This document shows positions 17,825-27,448 of a stretch of 64,000 bases of DNA, piece by piece. The position numbers were made by a program, and so were the translations under genes. Each line of letters begins with the position of its first letter. The stretch's first letter is position 1. The notes under the pieces are model-generated. The model worked only from the letters and a program-made list of their open reading frames with translations, had not been told where the DNA came from and made no database searches. Location of the stretch: the NCBI RefSeq assembly GCF_003660105.1, contig NZ_CP032823.1, forward strand, positions 1,612,001 through 1,676,000. The letters run 5' to 3'. The stretch is from Aliarcobacter cryaerophilus ATCC 43158 (lineage in GTDB: Bacteria; Campylobacterota; Campylobacteria; Campylobacterales; Arcobacteraceae).

Positions 17825-19015
17825 GTGAAAAAAATTATTTTACTTATTTGCGTTTTATTTAATACACTATTTTCGGCTCAAATAGAAGAGCTTTCTTGGC
17901 AAAAAGGAGAAAGTTTTTTAACATTTTTAGAAAAAAATAAAATCCCTTTAAAGTTATACTATGACTTGGATAAAGAAGATCAAGAACTTTGTAGTGAAAT
18001 TCAATCTGGAAATAGATTTTTCTCATACACAGAAGATGATGGAAGTTTAACACAAGCTCTAATTCCTGTCTCACTAGATATGCAAATACATATTTATAAA
18101 GATAGTTCAAATGATTACAAATTTCAAACTCTACCTATTAACTATACTGAAAACTCTGAATTAATAGCTATTCCTATAACAGAATCTATATCAAATGATA
18201 TTTTAAAAGCAACAGGAGATGTTACAATAGCAGCTATTTTAAGCTCTCTATTTAGTAACTCAAATGCTGATTTTAAAAAAATGAAAAAAGGTGATTTTAT
18301 AGCTATTGAATACAATCAAAAAACTTATATGGGAAAACTTCATGGTATGCCTGAAATAAATGCTGCTATGATTCAAATAAATGGAAAACCATTTTATAGG
18401 TTTAGAAATAGCAAGGATGATAAATATTATGATGAAAATGGTATTGGGTTTACGAAAACTTATCTTTTTCAAATACCCCTTACATTTACAAGAGTTTCAA
18501 GTCCATTTACAAACAAAAGATACCACCCTGTTTTAAAAAGATATAGAGCTCATTTAGGTACAGATTTTGCAGCACCTACAGGAAGAAATATATATGCAGC
18601 AAGTGATGGGAGAGTTGAGTTTGTAGGAACTCAAAGTGGATATGGAAAAACTGTTATAATAAATCATCAAAATGGATATAAAACTTTATATGCACATCAA
18701 AATGGATTTGCAAAAGGTCTAAGACAAGGACAAATGATAAAAAAAGGTACACATATTGGATATGTTGGTTCAACTGGACTTAGCTCAGGACCACATTTAC
18801 ACTTAGGAATGTATAGAAATAATGTTGCAATTGATCCAATGACTGTTTTACAAAGACCAAAATTTGAAGGACTTGACCCAAAAGACAAATCTACATTTTT
18901 GGCAAATACTAAGGGTATTATATCTAAGTTTAATAAGCAAATAGAAAATGATAATAGAACAACTCCAACAAGATTAGATAGAATTTCAGATAGAAGTATT
19001 ATTAACCTATTTTAA
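17825..19015 (+). CDS. csd3: Csd3/Pgp3-type M23 peptidoglycan hydrolase, cell shape
   Basis: Periplasmic zinc metallopeptidase; H. pylori Csd3 (HdpA) and C. jejuni Pgp3 are D,D-carboxy/endopeptidases that set cell curvature. The 396 residues have a signal peptide (about 1-18) and an N-terminal region of about 200 residues that in Csd3 blocks the active site. The LytM domain follows: His243 and Asp247 in RAHLGTDFAAP, LYAHQNG with His291, and GPHLHLG with His324/326. Start is GTG with AAGGGA ten bases upstream. Divergent from the csd6-like gene. Confidence 0.85.
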   Translation: MKKIILLICVLFNTLFSAQIEELSWQKGESFLTFLEKNKIPLKLYYDLDKEDQELCSEIQSGNRFFSYTEDDGSLTQALIPVSLDMQIHIYKDSSNDYKFQTLPINYTENSELIAIPITESISNDILKATGDVTIAAILSSLFSNSNADFKKMKKGDFIAIEYNQKTYMGKLHGMPEINAAMIQINGKPFYRFRNSKDDKYYDENGIGFTKTYLFQIPLTFTRVSSPFTNKRYHPVLKRYRAHLGTDFAAPTGRNIYAASDGRVEFVGTQSGYGKTVIINHQNGYKTLYAHQNGFAKGLRQGQMIKKGTHIGYVGSTGLSSGPHLHLGMYRNNVAIDPMTVLQRPKFEGLDPKDKSTFLANTKGIISKFNKQIENDNRTTPTRLDRISDRSIINLF

Positions 19016-19047
19016 AACTATTTTATTTGTCAAATAATAAAATAGTT
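19016..19047. terminator. Hairpin between convergent csd3-like and nitrite/sulfite reductase genes
   Basis: AACTATTTTATT (19016-19027) and AATAAAATAGTT (19036-19047) form a perfect 12-bp stem with an 8-nt loop. On the minus strand TTTTAAAA follows, giving a weak T-run for the reductase gene. It starts directly after the csd3-like stop. Confidence 0.5.
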
Positions 19048-19097
19048 GCTAAAAAGTTGAGCTTTCAGGAAGAAAACTCACTTTATTAGCATAATTT

Positions 19098-20681
19098 TTA
19101 TTCACTATCTTCTACAAAACCAACTGGCTGTAAAACTGCTAAATAATCTTTAAATCTTACTTGTCCCAAATTATCATTTTTATAGTCATTAATAAGCTTC
19201 TCTATATAATCAACAACACCAGTTGAAGGAACTTTTACACCAATTTTTCTAGCAATTCTACTTTTGCTTGTACCTTCTAAATTTCCACCAAGAAGTACAT
19301 CATAACCCTCAACTCTTTCACCTTCGTGTCTAATCATAGCTCCAACAAATCCAATATCAGCAATTTGTGGATGAGAACATGTATTTCCACAACCAGAAAT
19401 AGCAATAGTTACATCTTCTTTGAAATCTGGAAATCTATTTTCAAGCTCAACAACAACTTTTTTTGCAAACTCTTTTGTTTCAGTTATACCAAATTTACAG
19501 AACTCTTTTCCTGTACATGATTGTAATCTTGCTCTAAATGGATTTGGTGCATATGGGTAACCTAAAGCTTCAAACTCCTCTGCCAAAGATTGAACTACCT
19601 CATTTTTTATATCATAAACTAAGAAGTTTTGAGTTGCTGTAAGTGCAACTCCACCAGCACCATATTTTTTACAAATTTCATAAAACTTTACGAAATCCTC
19701 TCCAGCAACTCTTCCTGAATTTGTTGCAAATCCAACATAAGAGAGTCCTGATTGTTTTTGTTTATTTATTCCAAAGTGATTTCTATTTTCAAAAGATGCA
19801 ACAACTGGAGCTGTAAAACCATCTTTAAGTTTATATCCAATAGCTTTTTCTATTGTCTCTACAAATTTTTCAATTCCCCAATCATTTAAAAGATGTCTAA
19901 CTCTTGCTTTGTTTCTATTATCTCTATTTCCATTATCTCTAAAAATTTCTGCACAAGCAACTGCTACATCTAAAACTTGATCTGGCTTTACATATTTATT
20001 TGCTCTTGTTGCTATTTGTTTTGATTTTGATAATCCACCACCAATAGTTAAATCAAATAAAACTTCACCATCTTCTGTTTTAAAAGCTGTAAAAGCAACA
20101 TCTTGAATCTCATGTGCTGCACAGTGGCATTTACAACCACTAATTCCTATTTTATATTTTCGTGGAAAGTTACAAAATCTATCATCATTCTTATCAAAAT
20201 ATGCATCAACCTCTTTTAAAAGATTTTGAACATCATAAATCTCACCTTCATCAATACCAGTAACAGGACAAGTCATAATAGGTCTTGGACCATCACCTGA
20301 TGCCATTCTTGAAGTTAGGTTTACACTATTTAGTAAATCAAAAATAGCTGGAATATCTTTTATTTCAATATAGTGGAACTGAACATTTTGTCTTGTTGTA
20401 AAATCAACCAAACCTTGAGCATATTTTTGCCCAATTTCTCCCATAACTCTTAATTGTTCTAAATTCATTCTAGCATCAACTAACTTTATTCTTTTCATAA
20501 AATATTTTTTATCTTCTAATCCATCTTTATTTATGTGAGGATACATTCCGTACCATTTTAAAAGTCCAATATACTCATCTTTCAAAGGAATCCCTTCTAA
20601 TGCTTCTTTGTATAAATCGTCTATTACTCTAAGCGGATTTCTTGAAGCTTTCAAAAGTTCAAGTTCTGATAATTGTGCCAT
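19098..20681 (-). CDS. Siroheme-[4Fe-4S] nitrite/sulfite reductase
   Basis: Assimilatory reductase, ferredoxin-type, catalysing a six-electron reduction of nitrite to ammonia or sulfite to sulfide. Numbering from MAQLSELELL, the 527 residues contain two ferrodoxin-like half-domains and a siroheme-binding repeat. The cluster motif is SCTGKEFC (C-x5-C) and SGCGNTCSHPQ (C-x3-C). The sequence upstream to 20741 is in frame, but AAGGA lies just before the ATG at 20681, so I start there. It stands alone, divergent from an M42-like gene. Substrate cannot be chosen by eye between nitrite and sulfite. Confidence 0.88.
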   Translation of the reverse strand: MAQLSELELLKASRNPLRVIDDLYKEALEGIPLKDEYIGLLKWYGMYPHINKDGLEDKKYFMKRIKLVDARMNLEQLRVMGEIGQKYAQGLVDFTTRQNVQFHYIEIKDIPAIFDLLNSVNLTSRMASGDGPRPIMTCPVTGIDEGEIYDVQNLLKEVDAYFDKNDDRFCNFPRKYKIGISGCKCHCAAHEIQDVAFTAFKTEDGEVLFDLTIGGGLSKSKQIATRANKYVKPDQVLDVAVACAEIFRDNGNRDNRNKARVRHLLNDWGIEKFVETIEKAIGYKLKDGFTAPVVASFENRNHFGINKQKQSGLSYVGFATNSGRVAGEDFVKFYEICKKYGAGGVALTATQNFLVYDIKNEVVQSLAEEFEALGYPYAPNPFRARLQSCTGKEFCKFGITETKEFAKKVVVELENRFPDFKEDVTIAISGCGNTCSHPQIADIGFVGAMIRHEGERVEGYDVLLGGNLEGTSKSRIARKIGVKVPSTGVVDYIEKLINDYKNDNLGQVRFKDYLAVLQPVGFVEDSE

Positions 20682-20823
20682 ACTATTCCTTATTATAATT
20701 GTAATTTTTATGAAATTATATCTCGAAAAGTTTAAATACAAATTAAAATAATCTTGATTAAATAACTATAGTAAATATGGCTAAATTTAAGCTACTTTTT
20801 AGATTAATATTTAAAATATAGTT

Positions 20824-20829
20824 TATAAT
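20824..20829 (+). promoter_or_regulatory. Candidate -10 element for the M42-like peptidase gene
   Basis: TATAAT 48 bases before the TTG start in a 195-base divergent gap with the reductase gene. The rest of this gap is AT-rich, and I see no clear operator in it. Confidence 0.4.
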
Positions 20830-20876
20830 TCCACAACAGAATAAACTTTTATTCTATAAAACTTTAGGAGAACAGT

Positions 20877-21965
20877 TTGAGTGCTTCATTTTCAAATGAG
20901 CCAAAAGATTTTACTCTATTTTTAGATTTACTAAAACAGCTTATTCGGGTTCCTTCTGTTACAGGAGCTGAGCACTCTTTTTTACTTTATTTAAAAAGAG
21001 AGCTTGAAGAGATTGGTATAAAAACAGAGCATTATGATGGACTTTTAGTCGCTAGTGGTAAAGAACCATCAAATGGTATATTAAGTGCACATATAGATAG
21101 ACACGGAGTTATTTGCACAGGTCCAAATGAGTTCCAATTTGCAGCTTTTTTAGCAAAAAATCGCTCTGATTTAAGAGGAAATTCACTTTCAGAACAAACT
21201 TTTCAACAAATTTCACAAAGATATATAAATCAAAATGTTCATGCTTACGAGCCATTTAGTGGAGGCTATTTAGGTATTGGAAAAATTACGGATGCTTTTT
21301 TAAAAGAAGAGATAAATAATTTAGTCTTTAAAATAGAAGGTTTAAATCACCTACTTCCTAGTACTCCAATTGCTTTTGTAGATAAACTCAAACAAAATGG
21401 CAACTTAATCTCTGCGCAACTTGACAATGTTTTAAGTGCAGCAATTATTTTATATCTTTATCAGCATGGATTTGCTGGAACTGCATTTTTTACAGCTCAA
21501 GAAGAAGCTGGTAAAAGTTGGAGATTTGTTCACGAATGGTTTAAAAAAAATAAAATATCAACAGATAAACTGGTTGTTCTTGACACAAGCCCTTATGAAA
21601 CTAGAGAAGAAGCCGATAAGCAACTTGTAGTTTTAAGAAATAAGGATGTAAATGCAAAGTTTAAATCACCTCTTTTAAAAGAGCTTAAACAATTTTGTAA
21701 GAAAAATAAAATATCATTTTCTTGTAAAGATAAGTTTATAATTGAAAAAAATAAATTAAGAGAAAAAGAGGGATTAAAACCTATTAGTATTGGAAGTACA
21801 GAGTTAGGAAGAATTGTTATGGAATCAAATGGACAAATTCAAGGTTCAACTTTGCAAATTCCAACTACTGGTTATCATACAGTTGATGAGACAGCATCTG
21901 TTGAATCTATTAAGGCAATTATTTTTATTTTGAGTAGTTTTTATATAAAAACTGTTAATATTTAA
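20877..21965 (+). CDS. M42-like zinc aminopeptidase
   Basis: Probable cytoplasmic metallopeptidase of the M20/M42 clan. The 362 residues begin LLKQLIRVPSVTGAEHSF and contain the metal ligands in SAHIDRHGV (His72, Asp74), SAQLDNVLSAA and TAQEEAGKSW. The late metal site is in DTSPYE and the last conserved His is in TTGYHTVDE. The HxDRHG spacing differs a little from typical M42 HxDE motifs, so the substrate class is uncertain. Start is TTG with AGGAG six bases upstream. A 75-residue unknown gene follows 20 bases later, probably in the same transcript. Confidence 0.75.
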   Translation: MSASFSNEPKDFTLFLDLLKQLIRVPSVTGAEHSFLLYLKRELEEIGIKTEHYDGLLVASGKEPSNGILSAHIDRHGVICTGPNEFQFAAFLAKNRSDLRGNSLSEQTFQQISQRYINQNVHAYEPFSGGYLGIGKITDAFLKEEINNLVFKIEGLNHLLPSTPIAFVDKLKQNGNLISAQLDNVLSAAIILYLYQHGFAGTAFFTAQEEAGKSWRFVHEWFKKNKISTDKLVVLDTSPYETREEADKQLVVLRNKDVNAKFKSPLLKELKQFCKKNKISFSCKDKFIIEKNKLREKEGLKPISIGSTELGRIVMESNGQIQGSTLQIPTTGYHTVDETASVESIKAIIFILSSFYIKTVNI

Positions 21966-21985
21966 TTTTAAAAAAGAAGGGAAAA

Positions 21986-22213
21986 ATGAATTTAGCTATT
22001 ATTTATGAATTAAGAGCCGCTGATGTACAAGAGGAACATATTGAGCAAATTATGGATAAAGTAAAAAATAGATTAAGTGAAGAAAATATCGATAAAGAGC
22101 TTGTAAAGTTGGGCTATCCTAAAATTTTTACTGTTGATTATAGTGAATATGATAGCTTTGATTATAACGATAGCTTTACACCGAATAATAAAGCAAGTTT
22201 AAAAGAAGATTGA
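21986..22213 (+). CDS. Small acidic hypothetical protein, 75 residues
   Basis: Not recognised. The protein begins MNLAIIYELRAADVQEEHIEQIM, is predicted helical in the first 45 residues, then has an aspartate- and tyrosine-rich tail (VDYSEYDSFDYNDSF). No cysteine, signal or membrane segment. Coding is supported by AAGAAGGG six bases before the ATG and by its tight placement 20 bases after the M42-like gene. A 13-bp hairpin follows. It may modulate the peptidase, but that is inference from neighbourhood only. Confidence 0.65.
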   Translation: MNLAIIYELRAADVQEEHIEQIMDKVKNRLSEENIDKELVKLGYPKIFTVDYSEYDSFDYNDSFTPNNKASLKED

Positions 22214-22235
22214 ATCAATAAAAAACCTTAGAATT

Positions 22236-22266
22236 TAAATTCATAAGCTACTTGCTTATGAATTTA
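22236..22266 (+). terminator. Perfect 13-bp hairpin after the small acidic gene
   Basis: TAAATTCATAAGC (22236-22248) and GCTTATGAATTTA (22254-22266) pair around a 5-nt loop. An A-run lies before it but no T-run follows. It probably marks the 3' end of the M42-like transcript, 36 bases before tex. Confidence 0.45.
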
Positions 22267-22301
22267 GCTACAATTTCCAAAAAATAAGAAAAGAAAAATT
22301 T

Positions 22302-24425
22302 ATGAATTTAATAGAACTACTAAAAGATAAAACAAATCTACCTATAAATATTATTGAAAATATAATAAAACTCCTTGAAGAAGGATGCACTATTCCTTTT
22401 ATTGCAAGATATAGAAAAGAGTTTACAAATGGTGCAAGTGATATTGAGCTTAGAGTATTTGAAGAAGTTTTTGAATATTCAAAAAAATTAATTCAAAGAA
22501 AAGATGAGATAAAAAATCTATTAAAAGAGAAAAACTTTTTAGATGAAAAACTAATAAAATTTTTGGATGAAGCTACAACTTTACAAGCTTTGGAAGATAT
22601 TTATGCACCATTTAAAGATAAAAAATCTTCAAGAACTACAACTGCTTTAGAAAATGGACTTGAACCATTATCAAATATTATTCAAAGTATGAAATATACA
22701 AAAGAAGAGTGTAATCAAAAAGCGAATCAATTTTTAAATGAAAATATCAAAACTATAAACGAAGCAATAAGTGGAGCGAAAGATATAATAGCTCAAAGAT
22801 ACGCAGATGATTTTAAGTCAAAAGAAGTTTTAAGAAATTTAATACAAAATTGGGGTGTTTTAGAAGTAACTCCTACAAAAGAGTTTGATAAAAATGGTCT
22901 TTATTCAAATTTTGCAAATACAAATGAAAAAATAAAATATATAAAATCTCATAGAGTTTTGGCAATTTTAAGAGCTGTAAATGAAAAGCAACTATCACTT
23001 AAAGTTGAAATTGATGAAAATCATATTTTAGAAAATATTAAAAAATACAAAATTCCTACAAATGCTTCTAGTTCAAAAGAGTTAGTATTTGATGCTTACA
23101 AAGATGGTTTAAAAAGATTGTTACTACCTACTTTAAAAAGAGAGGCTATTTCAAACTTAAAAGAGAAAGCTGGAATTGAAGCAATAGAACTATTTGGAAA
23201 AAATCTAAAAGAGCTACTTCTTACAGCTCCACTTGTAAATCAAGTAATTTTAGGAATTGACCCTGGATTTAAAACTGGTTGTAAACTTGCAGTTATTGAT
23301 GAAAATGGACATTTTTTAGATAGTTCTGTTATATATCCTACAAAACCTAAAGAGGATTTAATAAATTCATCAAAAACGGTACTAGAACTTATTAAAAAAT
23401 ATAAAATTACTGCTATTGCTATTGGAAATGGTACTGCTTCAAGAGAAACTGCAAATTTTATTGATGATTTATTAAAAAATGAAGAGTTAAAAAAAGATAA
23501 TTTTGAAGTCAAATATGCAATAGTTAGTGAAATTGGAGCTAGTGTTTATTCTGCTTCAAAAATAGCTTCGCAAGAGTATCCAAACCTTGATGTAACAATA
23601 AGAGGAGCTATTTCTATAGCACAAAGACTAAGAGACCCGATGGCAGCTTTAGTTAAAATTGACCCAAAATCACTAGGAATTGGTCAATACCAACATGATG
23701 TAAATCAAAAAGAACTAGAGAAAAAACTAGAAAATATCACAATAGATTTAGTAAATAAAGTTGGGATTGATTTAAACTCTGCTTCATATAAGCTTCTATC
23801 TTTTATATCTGGAATTAGTGAAAAATTAGCTCAGAATATAGTTGAGCATAGAGAAAAAATTAAAAAGTTTAATTCAAAAGAGCAACTTTTAAAAGTAAAA
23901 GGTTTGGGAGAAAAAGCATTTATTCAAAGTGTTGGATTCTTAAGAATTAAAAATGGTTTGTCTATTTTAGACAATACAGCAATTCATCCTGAAGATTATG
24001 AGCTTACTTCAATTTTACAAAAAAAATATACTATTAAAGAGCTAGAAGAGATAAAAGATTTTGAAACAATGGCACTTGAGCTAAATTGTTCTATATTAAA
24101 ACTAAAAGATATAGTAAATGAATTGCTAAAACCAGGATATGATGTAAGAATTGAATTTAACCAAGTCAAATTCTCAAATGATGTTTTAGATATAAACGAC
24201 TTAAAAGAGGGATTTATTTTGAATGGAATTGTTCGTAATATAACTGACTTTGGTGCTTTTGTAGATATTGGACTAAAAAATGATGCCCTACTTCATATTT
24301 CACAAATTAGTGAAAAAAGAGTTTCGCATCCAAGCGAAGTTTTAAGTATAAATCAAAACCTTGAAAATCTAAAAGTAATAAGTGTTGATTTTGAAAAACA
24401 AAGAGTTGGTATTAGCTTAAAATAG
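22302..24425 (+). CDS. tex: Tex-family RNA-binding transcription accessory protein
   Basis: Cytoplasmic nucleic-acid-binding protein related to eukaryotic Spt6. The 707 residues show the Tex order: N-terminal helical region with CTIPFIARYRKEFTNG, a YqgF-like domain with ILGIDPGFKTGCKLAV, and IAIGNGTASRET. Helix-hairpin-helix segments follow (GIDLNSASYKLLSFISG, LLKVKGLGEKAFIQ), then a C-terminal S1 domain (GIVRNITDFGAFVDIGLKND). It ends close to the S1 domain, slightly shorter than E. coli Tex. A T-rich hairpin follows. Its cellular target is unknown. Confidence 0.95.
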   Translation: MNLIELLKDKTNLPINIIENIIKLLEEGCTIPFIARYRKEFTNGASDIELRVFEEVFEYSKKLIQRKDEIKNLLKEKNFLDEKLIKFLDEATTLQALEDIYAPFKDKKSSRTTTALENGLEPLSNIIQSMKYTKEECNQKANQFLNENIKTINEAISGAKDIIAQRYADDFKSKEVLRNLIQNWGVLEVTPTKEFDKNGLYSNFANTNEKIKYIKSHRVLAILRAVNEKQLSLKVEIDENHILENIKKYKIPTNASSSKELVFDAYKDGLKRLLLPTLKREAISNLKEKAGIEAIELFGKNLKELLLTAPLVNQVILGIDPGFKTGCKLAVIDENGHFLDSSVIYPTKPKEDLINSSKTVLELIKKYKITAIAIGNGTASRETANFIDDLLKNEELKKDNFEVKYAIVSEIGASVYSASKIASQEYPNLDVTIRGAISIAQRLRDPMAALVKIDPKSLGIGQYQHDVNQKELEKKLENITIDLVNKVGIDLNSASYKLLSFISGISEKLAQNIVEHREKIKKFNSKEQLLKVKGLGEKAFIQSVGFLRIKNGLSILDNTAIHPEDYELTSILQKKYTIKELEEIKDFETMALELNCSILKLKDIVNELLKPGYDVRIEFNQVKFSNDVLDINDLKEGFILNGIVRNITDFGAFVDIGLKNDALLHISQISEKRVSHPSEVLSINQNLENLKVISVDFEKQRVGISLK

Positions 24426-24441
24426 ATATTTAATTACTTGT

Positions 24442-24486
24442 GATAAAGAAAGCTATTTTACTAGCTCTTTTTATCTTTTTTCTATT
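24442..24486 (+). terminator. Probable Rho-independent terminator of tex
   Basis: ATAAAGAAAGCTA and TAGCTCTTTTTAT pair with one mismatch and one wobble around a 6-nt loop, followed by TCTTTTTTC. It lies between the convergent tex and UbiD-family genes. Confidence 0.55.
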
Positions 24487-24487
24487 T

Positions 24488-26302
24488 CTAATACAATTGA
24501 TGTTTTTTTATAAACTCATCATCAATATCAATAATATTTCGCTCCCTTAAGCTATCAATCACAACTTTTGTGCAGTTTACATCTCCTGGCCATCTTCTTG
24601 TAAAACCATCTAAAGAGTTTTTATTTGTTCCATCCAGACAAAGCGTATTTGCTTCTACAAATAAATCTCTATTTGAATCAATATTATTTGTAACTCTCCA
24701 AATTAGCATATATGGATTTTCTAAATCATTTGCTTTTTCATCAACAATTACTAAAATTTTTATATGAGAAAATAGAGGTTTTAGCTCTTCAAAAAGATAT
24801 TTTTGACTTCTTGTTTTTTCTACACTTATAACACAAATTGGATTTTTTGTATCTGTATAGTATTGCTTAAGTCCTTTTATCTCTTTACTTATATTTTGCA
24901 TTTTGTTTAACAGTTCATTATCTTCTAAAAGTGTAATTCCTAGCTCATCTATCTCTTTTCCTGTACAATCTAGTCCAAGTTTTCCACCAACTGCAAATTT
25001 TTGACTTGAGTGGTCAAGATGATCTAAAACTCCTTTTGAAACTAAAATGTCCTCAATATTTATTCTGTTTAAAATATATTTTACAATCTCATCATGTGAA
25101 GTTAATTTTGGAGCATCATTATTTACAAAAATTGCATGTTTTACAAAACTCATTTGTCCAACTCCCCAAAATGCATGCATCATTTGGCTTGCATGTCCTG
25201 GATAAAAACTATTTATCTTTGCTAAAATAAGGTTATGATAAACACCATTTTCAGGCATATAATAATCTACTAAATCAGGAGCAGTTGTTTTTAAAAGTGG
25301 TAAAAATATTCTCTCTGTTGCATAACCCATATACTTATCTTCAAGTGGTGGTTTTCCAACAACTGTTGCTAGAAATACTGGATCTTTTTTAGATGTTATT
25401 GCACTTACTTCCATAAAAGGAAACTCTTCATCAAGAGTATAATAACCTGTGTGGTCTCCAAAAGGACCTTCAATTTTTAGTTTACTAGTATCTACAAAAC
25501 CTTCTATTATATAGTCATTATCTTCAGGAACCCATATATCATTTGTTATAGATTTTACAAGTTTTGCGGGACTATTTTTCACAAATCCATAAAGCATAAG
25601 TTCAAAAACTCCAATTGGAAGAGGTGCTTGTCCACACCAAATATACATAGGATCTCCACCAATTCCAATACTTACAGGCATCTTTTTACCAGCTTTTTTG
25701 TATTCATGGAAAAAATGATTACTATCTTTATGTATTTGCCAATGCATTCCAAGAGTATTATCAGGGAAAACTTGAAGTCTATACATTCCAAGATTTTTCA
25801 ACTCTCCATTTAAACTTTGAGTATAAACTTGCCCCATAGTAATAAATGGTCCAGCATCATCTTCCCAAGTTGTAAGAACAGGTAAATCAGTAAGTTTTGC
25901 ATCACTACCTATTTTTATAACTTCTTGACACTCTCCTTTTTTATTTAATTTTTTTGGGATTGTATTTTTAAGTGAGAATAATTTACCCAAAGTTGATAAT
26001 TTTTCACTAAAAGTAACAGGGGGTTTTAATTTTAATAAACTCTCTATTTCAGTTCCAATTTTATCTCCATCTCCAATAAAAAGTTTAACTGCATCTTCAT
26101 TACAAAAAACATTCATTAATAAAGGTTCTTTAAACTTTTTACCATTTTTTCTATCAACTACATTTGTAAATAAAATTGCTTTTGAATCAGGCTTTTTAAC
26201 CTCTATATATGCAATATGTGGTATTTCAAGATTTATATCTAATTCATCAGGAATTATTTTTAAAAGATTGTGTTTTTCTAAAAGGGCTATTGCTCTTTTC
26301 AT
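24488..26302 (-). CDS. UbiD-family decarboxylase, probably menaquinone biosynthesis
   Basis: Prenylated-FMN-dependent decarboxylase. The 604 residues have UbiD hallmarks: LPVLTTWEDDAGPFITMG, GMYRLQVFPDNTLGMHWQ, GIGGDPMYIWCGQAPLP, and KIEGPFGDHTGYYTLDEEFP with the acidic active-site region. Members annotated in Campylobacterota serve the futalosine route, decarboxylating a naphthoate intermediate before methylation to menaquinone. That assignment is inferred from lineage and from being divergent to the complex I operon, whose product reduces menaquinone. It needs a UbiX-type flavin prenyltransferase, not in this window. Confidence 0.85.
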   Translation of the reverse strand: MKRAIALLEKHNLLKIIPDELDINLEIPHIAYIEVKKPDSKAILFTNVVDRKNGKKFKEPLLMNVFCNEDAVKLFIGDGDKIGTEIESLLKLKPPVTFSEKLSTLGKLFSLKNTIPKKLNKKGECQEVIKIGSDAKLTDLPVLTTWEDDAGPFITMGQVYTQSLNGELKNLGMYRLQVFPDNTLGMHWQIHKDSNHFFHEYKKAGKKMPVSIGIGGDPMYIWCGQAPLPIGVFELMLYGFVKNSPAKLVKSITNDIWVPEDNDYIIEGFVDTSKLKIEGPFGDHTGYYTLDEEFPFMEVSAITSKKDPVFLATVVGKPPLEDKYMGYATERIFLPLLKTTAPDLVDYYMPENGVYHNLILAKINSFYPGHASQMMHAFWGVGQMSFVKHAIFVNNDAPKLTSHDEIVKYILNRINIEDILVSKGVLDHLDHSSQKFAVGGKLGLDCTGKEIDELGITLLEDNELLNKMQNISKEIKGLKQYYTDTKNPICVISVEKTRSQKYLFEELKPLFSHIKILVIVDEKANDLENPYMLIWRVTNNIDSNRDLFVEANTLCLDGTNKNSLDGFTRRWPGDVNCTKVVIDSLRERNIIDIDDEFIKKHQLY

Positions 26303-26536
26303 TATTTTTCCTTTAGGTTTAAATAAGATTTTACTCTATCATTATCTTCTTTAATATCTCTTGATGTTCCTTTTTGTAGCAAATTTAAATTAAGTTTTAA
26401 TTAAGAAAAATCTTATATTTTAGATATTTTATACATAGTTAATTTGTCAAGATTAGAAAGTATTACATTTTTTCACACTTATATTTTTAATTGATTATAA
26501 AACAGCATTAAAATTGTTTAGTTTAAAAAATTTGTG

Positions 26537-26542
26537 TACAAT
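26537..26542 (+). promoter_or_regulatory. Candidate -10 element for the nuo operon
   Basis: TGTGTACAAT, 38 bases before nuoA, fits an extended -10. It lies in the largest gap of the window, 277 bases between the divergent UbiD-family gene and nuoA. That gap is very AT-rich with TTAATTAA-like tracts, and I see no convincing operator there. Confidence 0.35.
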
Positions 26543-26579
26543 CAAAATCTGATTATATTTTATAAAAATAGGAAAAAAG

Positions 26580-26942
26580 ATGTCTGCTGAATTAATCTTA
26601 GCATCTGCTATATTTATTGCCATTGGGGTAATTCTTGCAGTTGTTTTTATGCTTACCAAATTTATTGGTCCTCAAAATAAAGACTCTGTTATGAAAAACA
26701 ATGTCTATGAAAGTGGAATTACAAATCCTATTGGAACAACAAACAATAGATTTTCTGTAAAATTCTATTTGGTTGCTATCTCATTTTTACTTTTTGATGT
26801 AGAAGTGATTTTTATGTTTCCTTGGGCTGTAAATGTTGTTGATCTGGGAGTTGCTGGACTATTTAAGATGTTTATCTTTATGGGACTGTTGTTTATTGGA
26901 TTAATTTATATCTATAAGAAAAAGGCTTTATCATGGGATTAG
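26580..26942 (+). CDS. nuoA: NADH-quinone oxidoreductase subunit A
   Basis: Membrane subunit at the junction between the peripheral and membrane arms of complex I. The 120 residues have three hydrophobic segments and the conserved loop [21 protein letters not shown] between the first and second, followed by [21 protein letters not shown] lies ahead of ATG. It is the first gene of the nuo operon and overlaps nuoB by 10 bases. Confidence 0.96.
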   Translation: MSAELILASAIFIAIGVILAVVFMLTKFIGPQNKDSVMKNNVYESGITNPIGTTNNRFSVKFYLVAISFLLFDVEVIFMFPWAVNVVDLGVAGLFKMFIFMGLLFIGLIYIYKKKALSWD

Positions 26943-27448
26943 GAGTTGAATCAAGTTTAGGCGATAGCATACTTACTACAAAGTTAGATGCAGCTATTAA
27001 CTGGGGAAGGTCATATTCTCTTTGGCCTATGGCATTTGGAACTGCATGTTGTGGTATTGAGTTTATGGCAGTGGCTGCTTCAAGATACGATGTTTCAAGA
27101 TTTGGAGCCGAAGTTGTAAGATTTTCTCCAAGACAAGCAGATTTATTAATAGTTGCTGGAACTATTTCATACAAACAAGCTCCAATTTTGAAAAAAATAT
27201 ATGAGCAAATGTGCGAACCAAAATGGGTAATATCTATGGGAGCATGTGCTTGCAGCGGTGGATTTTATGATAATTATGCGACTGTTCAAGGAATTGATGA
27301 GATTATTCCAGTTGATGAGTACGTTGCTGGTTGTCCACCAAGACCAGAAGCTGTTCTTGATGCAATCATGAGAATTCAAGAAAAAGCTAAAAATGAGTCA
27401 ATTATTAAAGATAGAGTTAAAGAGTACAAAGGATTTTTAGATGCTTAA
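26933..27448 (+). CDS. nuoB: NADH-quinone oxidoreductase subunit B
   Basis: Carries the terminal [4Fe-4S] cluster N2 that passes electrons to quinone. The 171 residues contain the tandem cysteines Cys39-Cys40 in [26 protein letters not shown] with Cys105, and AGCPPRPEA with Cys134, which together provide the cluster ligands. Overlaps nuoA upstream and nuoCD downstream (8 bases), showing tight coupling. Confidence 0.97.
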   Translation: MGLGVESSLGDSILTTKLDAAINWGRSYSLWPMAFGTACCGIEFMAVAASRYDVSRFGAEVVRFSPRQADLLIVAGTISYKQAPILKKIYEQMCEPKWVISMGACACSGGFYDNYATVQGIDEIIPVDEYVAGCPPRPEAVLDAIMRIQEKAKNESIIKDRVKEYKGFLDA

